Positions 36,361 to 48,180 of a stretch of DNA of 64,000 bases are shown in pieces. Source of the stretch: Rhea pennata (Eukaryota > Chordata > Aves > Rheiformes > Rheidae). Under the pieces are notes generated by a model, which saw nothing but the letters and a program-made list of their open reading frames with translations, was not told the origin of the DNA and ran no database searches. Each line of letters opens with the position of its first letter. Position 1 is the stretch's first letter. The DNA is taken from the NCBI RefSeq assembly GCF_028389875.1, contig NC_084702.1, forward strand, positions 71,211,582 through 71,275,581, written 5' to 3'. The position numbers and the translations under genes are program-made.

Positions 36361-39300
36361 TCACAATGCAGTAGCACAGAGCAGCCCCTTTATCCAGCTG
36401 AGGTGTGGCAGTCGCTACTACCTGCTCCATGCTAGGATTCCAGCTCTCTCTGAGCAATGGAAAGGAGATGTATTAAGCGGTAAGACCAGAGGGAGGATTT
36501 GGCCTCTGTTCTGCTGGAGTTGCTCGCAGGTCCCAGCCCACCAAGCTCATAATACCCTCTCAGGATTCCTCTTTATTTTGACAAGTGGCATCTTAACATA
36601 AAGATCACCACGTTGGATTCACTTTTATTCCCTAGCAGACCAAATAGCTTGATACCTCCAGGGACAGCAACTCTCCCACACATGTGTAATGCAGCTGCTT
36701 CTTCCACTGCCTGGCCATGGCATGAAACTTTTTTCTCTCTGCTATAACCCAGATGGTAGCAATAAGCTTATACTTGAGCTGAATTAACCTTGCTAGTTCA
36801 GTTTAATGCAGCTGGCAGTAATCTGGAAGCTAGTGCATTTTGCAGACCCTTGGATAGATTTTTGGTACCTTTGCAGGCATGGGGTATTATGCCCTTGCTT
36901 GCAAGCTCCATAGACCTGGTGAAGAGGGGGTTATAACCTCAACCAAAAGTTGTCAACGTGACACTGTTTGGTCTGCTGTTAACATGTTCTGGCTACCATT
37001 GTCCCTTGGCCTTACTTGCTGCTCTAGTGCTAGATCATATTTCCACAGGAAACCCCAAAGAAGTGCTGCCCCCCATTCAGTGATGGGGCCCTGTGGGTAT
37101 TGGCACTGGAGTTATGTGAGGAATCCCCTCTTTGCCTTGCCACCTCTGTTAGGAGTAGGCTGGGCATTCAAAGATCTTGTTCTTGGGAGCGTTGGGACAG
37201 CTGAATCCTTGTTCAGTTCTCACTACTCCCAAGAATGGAGTAGAGGATCATCTGCTGGGGCTAATTTTAGGCCTCTGAGCATTGCCTGTGTCCCTCTGAA
37301 CTCCTATTTGTGTGCAATCCTGCTGGCTCCCTGCTAAGAGCTATATGAGTCCTTTATCCTAGCATGTAGAGGTTTTGCAGGGCCATAGTGTCCCAGGGAT
37401 TGGGAAGAATTTGGATTCCTCAGTTACTTAGGGAAAGGATTTTGCTTAGACATCTCATCAGATGTATATGTGACCCCCCTTTCTAGCCCTAGAGCCAGCA
37501 ACCTCTTTTCCCTTTGGACCTTCCTTTTGTGGATGCCCACGAGCTGCACAGTTTCCTGACCTTTGCTTGCCAAAAAATGCAGCATCCCTCCTGTTGTAGC
37601 AGTTCATTCCTGTTGTCTTGAATGGGTGCATCCACTACAGAATGCAGTCTTCCTCAAAGCATTTGGGCATGGAAATACCCCAAGACCCACTACTAGGAGA
37701 GGTGAGAACACTCTGGCCTTCTCAGTGCAGCTGGATGGCAGTGTGGCATCTGTCGCTCACATTCTCCAACCAAGCATAGCACAGGGTGAGGCCTTCTGGC
37801 CTCTCCCTTTTTTATTTACCCAAGACTTTCAGCCCCTCTGAGCATTTTAGTTTCCACCTGCTCATATTATTTTTGCCAGGTGTCCCAGCTGAGCTTTTCT
37901 AAGTTTTATGTGGAGGCAACACAGAGCTCTGTAGTTTTAAATGGGCTAAAACCAAAGTTGGGTCAAGACATGGTTAATGGTATCAGAAGGAAGTTGTATG
38001 GTCTCTTGGGCCCCATGACTCACCCTGGATCAGGACTGAGGCTTTTCTAGCTTCTGCTGTAATGCTCAAATGATGTAACCATTTGTGGTGGGCCTTCCTG
38101 AATCTGGGGAAGGGCAAGATAGGCAGTAGCAGTGAGGAGGGAAGCTGAGCTTTTCAGAGGTGTGGGGTTTTTTTGGTTTGTTTGTTTGTTTTAATCCATT
38201 CTAATAAGTCATTGAGTTAATTCATCAAGAGATGTTGGCAGGTATCACACCTGAATGTGGTTTAGCAGGGTCTTTTGTCTTTCCCTTGCATCATGTGTGC
38301 CTGTAGGAAAGGAGAGAAAGAGAGGAACTCTGCTTTCATGCTGAATTGGATAATTCATAGCAAGAGTTGACAACAGTTTTTAGGACAGGAAGTGAAGCAG
38401 GATCTTGTCTCCAGTTCAAACCACAGCAAGGTTAACTGCAGAAGAACAGACCTGCCTAAAGTGGAAGCGGGCTGGAATTGGAGACCAGAGACTTACTGTT
38501 TTAAGGGATGTCTGCTAGGCTGCAACCAGAAGAGTCTTAGATCTCCGTTTCCCTCAAACCTGCTACTGGCAGAACATAGGAAGCAGTATGTGGAGCTTTC
38601 TGACATCCAGAAAACCCTCCTGTGCTGCTGGTAACAGTATGAGAGGGCTGTCTGGGCTGGGCAGGGGGCTGCATGTCACCTCTTCGGGTAGGCAGTGTGG
38701 AAACACTTGGCTTGACAGATGGTAATGCTGACATTGCAGCGGGGGGGGGTAAGATATCAGCTAGGGGGTCCTCTGTGCACCCTGGTCTGGCTGCCCAGTG
38801 CTCCCAAATCACACCCTGGGAGCAGGCAAGGTCGGGTGTGATGCACCCAGGCCCAGAGCAGGTGCCAAGCCCCTGAAGGTCATAGGGATGATGGCTTATG
38901 GGCCTCCACCTCTGCCCCACTGTGTTCCTCAGGGTGGTGCAGAGCTTTTGGGGAGCCTGGGGAGGCTTTGGGGTACGCGGAGCAGGTGGCATATGGGGTG
39001 CGCCACGTTGGGGCGGTGAGGAGGGGACAGTGAGGCTGGGGGGAGCCAAGACAAAGGAGGGAGGCAGGGGGACATGCTTGGGGGATTGCTATGGCAACCC
39101 GCCGCTGGCAGCAGCGCCGCGCTTTCCCCAGCCTGTGCTGCCGTGGATGAGCAGCCAGGGCCAACGCGTGGCCTGATGTGGCTGCAGCCCTCGACGTATC
39201 CCGGGTGCCCGGGATCCCGTCCTGCCGTTAGGAGCTCCTTCCTGGCAAGCCCGTCCCAGTCGTGCCCTGAGCTCCACGCCGTTGGGCTCCTTGCGTGCTA

Positions 39301-42300
39301 ACCTCACCTCCAGGCCCCTCCAGAGCTATTCCCCCCAGGCTCCTGGCAGCAGGCTCGGCGTGGGTGTTTTGTCCAGTTTCCTCCTCTTCTGCTGGGGGCC
39401 GGGCGGGCAGGTCCGGTCTGTGGGCCTGCTCTGTCTGAAGCCTGGAGCAGACCCGGCCTGAAAGAGGCCGCTCTCCTAAGCCCTCTCACTGAATTACCAG
39501 GAATAACTTGTCATGTTGCCGCCCTTGCTCATCCTCAGGTAATCGGTGTCAGTGGATCCAGCCATCTCTGCATCTCCCAAGGATGCCTGGCCCTGTACCA
39601 TGCTGTCCATCCCATGCAGCCTGTTTGCCTTGCTCCAGGGTATCTGTAGGCTGATGGAAAGCAGACGCTCTAATTAGCTGTGTGATATGACCCTGAGACT
39701 CGCCCAGAGCAGGTAAAGGAAGAGTTAAATATTTCTGAAGCTGCCTCTGGGAATACCCCTTCCCAGAGCCTGGTAGGGGGCCTCGTCCCTGTTACTGAGT
39801 GAAGCCGGGAGCCCCACTCGCTGCACAGAGGGGATAAGTCAGGAAGCTCTAGCCTGGCTACAGTGCGAGCGAGCGTGACTGGGACCTGACCTGTCGTCTT
39901 TAAAGTGCCTCAAGCCTTGAATGTGAGCCGAGGGGAAGGGACTGGCTGGAAGCGAGCAGAACTCACTCATCTTAACATGCACCAGCGTGGGAGCTGTAAA
40001 CCTTTCTCACTACACCTCTCAAAGGCCACCACTGGTGGTGAAGTACAATGCCCTGCCCCGGGTCTGTCCCCAGCCCTGAACAGTAAAGGAGCCTACTTCA
40101 TTTTTTGAGGATGCTCTGAACTATCAATCAGATGTGCAGGGCTGTTGTGGGGTGATACACGATGTTATGGTGCCTGGGGTCAGAATTCAGCTGGGACTAG
40201 GATGTTCGGGCAGAACTGGAGGGGAAAGGATGGATGTCTGTGGGCTGCCTGAGTGGCCCTGTATTCACAATGTCATGATCCTTTGCCTAAGCTTTGCGCT
40301 CTCCTTCCATCTGTGAATCAGAATACAAAGCCTCAGAAATGCCTATAAAAACTGTTTTGCTCTTTGCAGTTTGCCATAGTATCCACATCAGATTTAGGAT
40401 GATTTTAAGATCTGCCCAACTCTGTCCTGTGCTACAGTCCCAACTATCTTAAAGCTCTCAAATGAGTTAGACATGTTTGTCAAATGTCCCCTGGACTCCA
40501 GATCCTGTTGTTCCCAAGGGAGAACAAACAGGGAGATAGAAACTGGAACATGGAGCCTCAGTGAAAGCTGCTCATGGCAGGTAGCTGTGCCCTTGCTCCC
40601 TCAGCCTTCCAAGAACTTGCCTGTCCTTTACGAAGGGGAACAGTTTGCTCACTCTGAACTGGCAGCTGAATCTCCCTTCCTGTGGGGGAAGCGGAGACAC
40701 TGATATCTGACATTGAGGGCAATTTCAAATTGACAGTTCAAGAACTGTTCTTCATGAATTTGACCTTCGGCGCTTGATACTAGAACTGGCGTTATAAAAC
40801 GTTATGAACACAGTAATGGCAGAGTGTGACCTAAATTCATTGAGCCAAATAGTAGTTCCCTCTGACCCCATTTCCGTAGCTTGCTGGTTTTGATCCTTCC
40901 TCCAGTCTGAGGCCCCAAGGTGTACTGTGAAATATCATAGAGTGGAGCAGAGGCCAGTGGATAAGACTCTAAAGTATTTGTCTGCTGGGGTGCCGATTGC
41001 TGGCCTCTAGGACGGAAGGGGTGGAGGGGTGCATTTATACAGCACCTAGCATGCCAAGATCCATGTCTAAGACTGGAAATCCTGAGCACTGTGACCTGGC
41101 GAGTTATAACTGTGTCATCTTTTGAGTGCTGCTCCCTCTTTTTCTGTTTTGCCTGCTCACACTATACATTTTTAAGCACAGCACAAAGGAACAGAAAAGC
41201 CCAAAGGCAGTGGGGTCACATTCTCAGCTACTGATTTGGGGAGGAGTTAAACATGCAGTGCTGGAATAAGCATTTAGGGAGAGGCAGCCAAGAGAGATTT
41301 CCTTCTAGATGAGCTGTTCGGTTGAAGTTCGGAAAGTACTGTGTGGTTACGTGCTACGTTTTGCTGTTGCCATCTCCTAGGCTGGTCTGGAACATGCGTG
41401 CCTGTGAATAGTCAGAAGGGGACACCATGTTGAACAGTGTCACTCTGAAAAATTGACTAATGTCCTTCTGGATATCAGCAGCAACCTTAATGCTGCCACT
41501 GTTGAAACAATGCTGGGGACTTCTGTAGAGAACAGATGTGTCCTTGAACCCAGAAGGAAACTTTGGCTTGGTAGGTGTTTCTGCTTGCACTCCCTAAATT
41601 GTGAGCAGATAGTTGAGCCCAGCAGTGCTATGCAGCTATCCCTGTCCGGTAGATGCATAAAGAATAGTTCACAAGAGCAAACTCTTTGCTCAGCTCAGAC
41701 TTCGGGAACGTGTATCTGGGCTGTCTGCACTGGGGTTTTCTTACTGCCAATCAGCGATGCTGTAGCTATGCAGAGAAGGAATAGCATAGACAGGTTAGCG
41801 CAATCACTTGCAGCCTTTCAATGTCAGTGTTTCCATCACTGGTGAGATTGGTATAGCTGGGCCAGTCTTGTGGTCCTCTCTGCTGTAGCTGCCAGCAAAA
41901 GAAAGCAGTTGTGGCATTCAGTAGTAGGTCTGAAGTTTTTTTCCAATTAATCTTCTAGGAGCGTGCAACAGCCAAAAATACTAACAGTTTTGGAGGAAGC
42001 AGCATATTTTCAGCTTTTTGTCTTGGGCTGGCCTGCCTACGTCTCCCCTAGACTCACCATCTAAAGGGATTGGCCATGATCTGCCCTGGCCATGTAATAA
42101 GTCTTCATAGAGAGAACATATGAACTTGTGACATCAGGCTGCCATCTTGAAAGTGTTTTTCGTATTGCTGTTCCTGTTTCTGATAGCTGAAGGGCTGTTT
42201 CATGGCTTCTATTTGTTGAGGAAACAATTTTCAGATTTGGAATAGCTTTCCTCTTTCTCCTCTGCAGCTCTCTTTCTGATAGTTCAGTAGGAATGATTTA

Positions 42301-45300
42301 TTATAGATTACAGCTCTCTTTAACTGTGTTTTTCTAAAATATCATACTGCTAAAGTAACTGAAAAAATCCCAGTGAGGTTTTTAGAAGGAAGGCTGATAT
42401 CAGAGGCCTATCTTGCAGCAGAAGCTTGAAGCAAGGAATAAAAGTGTACTAGGAGGTGCCTGTACTCATCTGCTGGTTGCTTTTGGATAGGAGAAGGCAT
42501 TTTGCCCTTGAAAGCTTCCCTACAACACAGCTCCAAACACTGGCTTGCTGATGGACGTGTATCAGTACAAGCAGCGGTGAGAATGCTGCCCTCCAGAGCC
42601 TGAGAAAGCTGCAACAGAAATGATGGTCTGAAGAGAAAAGTCAAATTCTCTCTTAAAATGAACCTCTAAGATGAGTTGTTTGTTTGTTTGTTTTAAGCAG
42701 CTAAGAGAAAATATATGACTTCCTGTACAAGTCTTTGCAAGGAAAGAGCATGGAATTACCTTTTGAGTGAACCTGTCTGGAACTTGATATGTCTCAGATG
42801 TGTGTTAAGAGAGAAATGAAAAGGTTGTGCTATAAATTGATAAGGGATAATGAATTTAATCTAATAGGTTGTGTCTTGGGAAATAGAGATGGGGGGAGGG
42901 GGAAATAATGTGGTACTTTGGATGGTAATAACGGGAAATACCACTTGAATTCGCTTTCCCAGGGGAAACCAAAGGGGTCTGTTCTTCAAGGAGTCCCCAA
43001 GAAGATGGAACCAGGCAACTGAGAGTGACCTGAAGCTGAAGAGAGATGCCAGGAAATTCGTAGGTGAGCAGTGCACAATAGCTGTGCATCATTCTGCAGC
43101 ATGAGCTTTACTTTTCCATTCAGTGGTCCTGCTGAACCAGACAACAACCTTGGGCTCTTAACCTTATTGACATGACATAATGCAGTAGAGAAACAGTAAC
43201 TTTAATAACATTAGTGAAATGTCTGAACTGGAGCCTACATGAACAAGCCTTCATCATCAGCCTCTCTATCAAGGAGGTAGATGCAGTGTGGAGGCAGTGA
43301 CTCGCTACTGCACCAAACCTAGACATCTTAAAGGATGCTGGCCTCCCTAATGTGGGTGGTAGAGCTAGCTGTGCTCAGCTAGAGCTGAGGAGCAGAGGCT
43401 GCACTTAGGATCTGGCTCCAGGAAGTCTTAACAGGTCTTATCTGATGGGCCAAGCCTCAAAGAGCTTTTGGAGGTGTGTGGTAATAACACGGAGCTGAGC
43501 TGAGGTCAGTATGTAGAAACTTGTCCTGAGCTCCTGAAGCTGGACCAGAGGATCCAAGTCCTTACTCAAACATACAAGGGGTAAAAAAAGAAAAAGACAA
43601 GTTCATGGATAGCTTTAAGATGAGAGTGAAAACTGAGACTGGATCCTGAGATGTATGAATGTTCTGAGCGTAAGCCTGGGAGCCAGGAGGCAACGAACCA
43701 GGATGAACTATGGCTTTGGTTACTGAACTATGCTTAGTTCAGGCTTTTTCTGCCCATGGGTTTTCAGGTGAGTAATAGGATTTCTCTATATCCTGTTCCT
43801 TGACATGAAAATAGTTAAGCTGTGCCATTCCTGTCCCTGCTGTTGGAGCTGTTAATGAATCTGTCAAGTGCTGTGGCAAATGTAGTGGAGAATCTCCCTC
43901 CTGCAATGCAGAATTGTTTTGCTGGCCAGGGCAGGCTGAGAGAGGACACACAGGCACATCAGGACATTCTGGTAATGCTAATCAGGAGATAAGAACAGAT
44001 GGCCATATTGGTAATGGCAAAGAAAGTGGGAGCCTGGGCCTGGAGGAGGAAGAGGACTGACAATGAGATGGAGGAAACAGTCCTGGTGGGAAGGATCCTG
44101 GTATGGAACTTCTTGGAGAAAAGGAGGAAGAAACAACCTTTGCTTGCTGGGGGGAGTATGCCTTTCACACCCTGGGAAAGAGCAGTGGGGCTGTCTCATC
44201 TGAGTGGATTGGCAGAGGGGCAGACAAGTATTTTGTAAGAGATATTGAAGTGTGGGGTGAGGAGGTGCTTACAGCTGCTCCCACATGAATCTGTGCATTG
44301 CCAATGCAGTCAGCAGTTGGGCCTCTCTGGCCTGCTCTGAGCAGGTGTGGGCTACACTAAGCGAAGAATAAAAGGCAATGCCTCAAGGGAAGCAATCTCC
44401 AAAATGCAGAAGAGGAGACAGTCCTGGATGCCTGCAGGCATGTTTTGCTTTGACAGAAGGGGGAAGTTGGCTTTTAAATGACCTGCCAGGCCAAAGCTGG
44501 ATTTTGCATATGTAGTTAAGCAGGAAAGCCCAAGTCTGGCTACTTTCCTAGCTATTCTGCTTAGTGTTGTCTGCTCGGGCTGCTACGTGAGGCACAGCAG
44601 CAGAGGGGCCAGCAAAAGGAGGAGGAAGGGATGGATGGCTGAAACCTGTGTTTCCCTTCCCACAGCAAGGTGGAAAGAGGGCATGGTGAGTTTCCATCCT
44701 GAGTCTCAGATGGCATGAGCCAGCCAGCCAGCACACCCAGGTTGCGCAGAGAAGCTGCAGGATGTGCTTAGTCAACATGAGCATCCCTCCACAGGGTGGG
44801 GTTACTCAGGACTGCCAAGACATGGGGTCTTGCAGGAAGGGTAAGCGCCAGCTGTGAACCACACGGTGTGCTTTCCAATTTTAGCAACTTGAATTTGTGT
44901 TACTGACCAGAAGAGGCAGTTTAAAGGGTTAGCAGACGCTTGGCCATTCAGCTCCATCCCTTGCCACAGACATGTGCTCCCCAGTCTAAACCTTTATTTA
45001 AAGAAATTTCACATCTGGTCATTATATTGGAACAGATAACCTTGGATGTGATTTTTCTGGAACAAAGGGCTGATGCTTCACTGTGCTCTGACCAGGAGAG
45101 GAAAAGAGCTCCCAGGAATACTTCATGAGTCCTGAGGGCCAGGACCAGCTATTCCATCTCCCCAGGTCCCTGGCAAAGAGGAGAGGCTGAGAGGGGCAAA
45201 TACGCTATTCCAGCCTCTGTCCTTTTGATGGCAACTCTAAACAGCTTGCATGTAAGTTAGTGGCATTGAGGCCTCTCTACTTTTTCAGGCCCTGAGCAGG

Positions 45301-47825
45301 AAGAAATGTAGGGAGGAGAGAGCTGCTGTGAGAAGGGCGACCCAGCAAGGGGTTCCTGGAAGCAGAGACTTCCTTTGTTCACCTTGGTAGATTGGTCTTT
45401 CGCAAGCTTGTGATCTGTGCGTCAGCCTTTACCCAGGAAACACTTCAGCAGAAGCATCAGCTTCACTGACTTCTTGCAGCTTAGTAAGCTGCCACCATCC
45501 ACATTTGGAAAGCCTGAGCTTCTCCTCCTGTAGTTGCCCCAGCTTCTCTTCCCATCCTGCCCTTTGACAGCACCTGTGCTATAGAAGCGAGCCTGACATA
45601 AAGATGGGTAAATAAACTGGCTTCTGTCTGCTGACAGTTTCCAGCTGGCTAGCCTGCAATATGCTATTTCAAGGCAGGAAGGTGCTGCCTCTGTCCTTTG
45701 GAGGCATGCTCTGCCACTCTTTTTTGCCACTTTAGCTACAGAAGAGGAACACAAGGCATTTGCAAGGGATCCTGCTTGGTGTGGGAGAGACCTCAAAAGC
45801 AAGAGTTGCTTAGCTAGCTCCTGTCTATTCTTCGAGAGCCAGGCTGAAGGTGGTATTAAGGATGGTGTGTTACATCTGTATTTCACAAATGGAGAGCAAT
45901 TTGTAGGAAATTGTTGTGATCTGGCTCAAATCAGAGCAGTCCTCTAGCTACCCCTAACTGCATGTCATGCGCATCATTGGGTTTGCTCTCAGCTCCCCCT
46001 TTTCCCTGGGGCTAGAGCAGAGAGCTGGCCTGGTCTAGAAGCTCATTTACGTTCTCTGTTGTCTCAGAGACTCCCAGAACTCGCAGGGAAGACCATCTTT
46101 TTCAGTACTGACAGACTGATTCAAGTATGTCCATTCTAATTGCTGAGCCTCTCATTGGTGGCTGCTGAGTTTTACTAAGGCATTCATCCAGCTTTGTGGC
46201 CTTGGTGACACTGTGACCATAGTGTTGGCTCTGCCTTTGACCTTGCTGATGACATGCAGTGAGCAGTGCAAATCTCTCACCCTGACTCCCTAAGAGGGAC
46301 GCTGGGGACTGAAGTATCCTGATGAAAGAAGGGGTGGTGTGTGGGGGAAGTCACTGGCTCTCCATGTGACCCTGGGCAAGTCTCCTGTTCTCTGTATTTT
46401 GGTTACCTTTGCCCTGAAAAGGGAGAAAAGCTCTGTGAGTGTATGGCAAGGATCAGGAAGCACTGGATACTACACCTCTGTGTCATACACATAAAAATCC
46501 AGGGAAATTCATTAGCTGAACCAGCAGTTTTGGTGCATAGTTCTGAACTTTGGCAGGAAATCATCCTTTTCCCTATTAAATACATGACCTCTCAGCCTGA
46601 GACATTGTTCCTCCCTCCGTAGCCAAAGCGTGGGTTTAGTCTGGCCTTATTTTCCCAGATGCCAGGGCCTTCTGACCCGGCTGGGGCTCTGTGACCCTGC
46701 TGGAGACCCAGTGCTTGGCTGTCTTGTCCTTTTGAGGCACTAGCACTGCTTGTCCTAAGTAACCTGCATGTGGCTATAGACAAAGTGCTGCAGCTGGCCA
46801 AGTGCTCCTGGGTGGACATGACCAGAGCCCCTCATCAGTGTGACTCTGATTTGCAGGATGTGGAGCAGAAAGGGTAAGAGAAGAGTCTATGTCTGATCCC
46901 TATATTTTTTTCCCTATAATCAATGGGAAATAGATCCTTCAGCCATGAGGCTGCTGTAAGCAGAAGCACGGATCCACACACCAGGCGGGTTGCACAGACC
47001 GGCATCTTCTGCACACGCCTGCTCTCTCACACGTTCCTTGACGCAGATGGATGTGCTCGGGTACACAGAGCCTCTCAGCAGCTGGGAGGCTTGTGCTGTA
47101 GCTCTCACCGGGCTTCAGCGCGGTGAGCAGCTGTGATGTGCAACGTTCCTTTTGTAGCCTCTGTCTCCTCTGGTCCCCTCTAAGAAAGAGGCTGCATTTA
47201 GAAGAGCCTTTGGAAGGGAATGATGCTAGCACGAATGTGAAGGGAGAGGATTTGGGGCAAAGCTTGTTTCATTTGAGCTACTGGCCCTGGTGTTAAGGAA
47301 CTCACTAGTCTGAGAAGCAGTTTGCAGAGACAGCATCTTCATGCATATAGCTTGTACTCTCTGGACTCGGGAACTGGCCAAGCCTGCAGGCCTGGCAAGG
47401 GCTGTGGCGCTAGTTGATGCTAAGTGACCAAAGCCGTGCATTAGAAGAAAGCTCTTTCTGACTCCCACGATGCTGGAAAGCACACTCTTCCTCTGCCCAA
47501 GCTCTGTGCCTGTCCCTTGGTCCCTCTGCCATCTGTAGGGCTGCCCACCCTGTTGCTTAGCAGAGTTGGGTAATGAGCTGAGCCAAGTGGCTCCCTTCCT
47601 CACCTTCCCTTTCCAGGAAGGTTTTGGGCTTGCAGCTCTGTCCTTGGCAGTCGCCTGGAGAACAAAACTGAGAGAAGGCATGGCCTGGGGTGGCCTGGGA
47701 GGGCATATATTGGCTGTGCCTGAAGGAAGGTTAGTCGTCAGGCAGCCAGCATAGTGGTCTGTGCTGAGGCAGCGCTGGGTAACCCTCCCAGAGCCAGAGG
47801 TGGGGGGACAGGCTGCCAAAGGCCT
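36361..47825. other. Intergenic DNA, no gene confirmed
   Basis: Mostly unique-looking sequence. Simple repeats include (TTTG)n at 38177-38192 and 42676-42694. A locally GC- and CpG-richer patch at about 39080-39480 includes an X-box-like ATTGCTATGGCAAC (39085-39098). Open frames of 70-154 codons occur on both strands (the longest clean one is minus strand, 45886-45422, 154 codons with an ATG), but none has a domain I recognise or a convincing exon boundary pair. Confidence 0.4.
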
Positions 47826-48180
47826 GATAAAGTGAACGAGTTTGCCTGGAAGGCAGCCTGGAAGCCTGGAGGAAACCCTCCCCCAGCCTCGCTCCTTATC
47901 TCGGCAGTGCTTACACATGGCAGCGCTCCCACTCCCGGGTTGCCTTGCTGCCCCCGTCTCCCCGATGTGGACTTGAGCCAGTGGCGTCATCTCTGCCGCT
48001 GCAGGCTGCGGGAGATGAGGCGTTTGGTGCAGCCTGGCCAGTTTTGCTGCCTGATTTGCTGCCTTGCAGAGTTTGTGGCATTGCCCTGACGACTGTGGCA
48101 GGGTTGCACATGCGGGGCTGTGGCATAAGTGGGTGAGTCAGGCAGGAGGAGGGGGTGAATCACAGGGGAATGAGTCAGCA
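47826..48180. promoter_or_regulatory. Enhancer-like cluster of GATA and AP-1/MARE motifs
   Basis: GATA cores occur at 47826-47830 (TGATAA context) and 47895-47900 (CTTATC, reverse GATAAG). Three AP-1-type sites fall within 47 bases: TGAGTCA at 48134-48140, TGAATCA at 48156-48162 and TGAGTCAGCA at 48171-48180, the last being a good NF-E2/small-MAF site. The pairing of GATA with TGAGTCAGCA is typical of haematopoietic enhancers. It lies about 14 kb upstream of the ATOSB coding exon. Motifs are seen; enhancer activity is inferred. Confidence 0.35.

Noticed and set aside
45422..45886. 154-codon minus-strand ORF beginning with ATG
   Set aside because: There is no promoter, splice context or recognised domain. 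One such ORF in 64 kb is expected by chance.
47226..47990. 254-codon minus-strand open frame
   Set aside because: It is the longest unexplained frame outside ATOSB, but GC-rich, overlapped by open frames on the plus strand, and without family resemblance.
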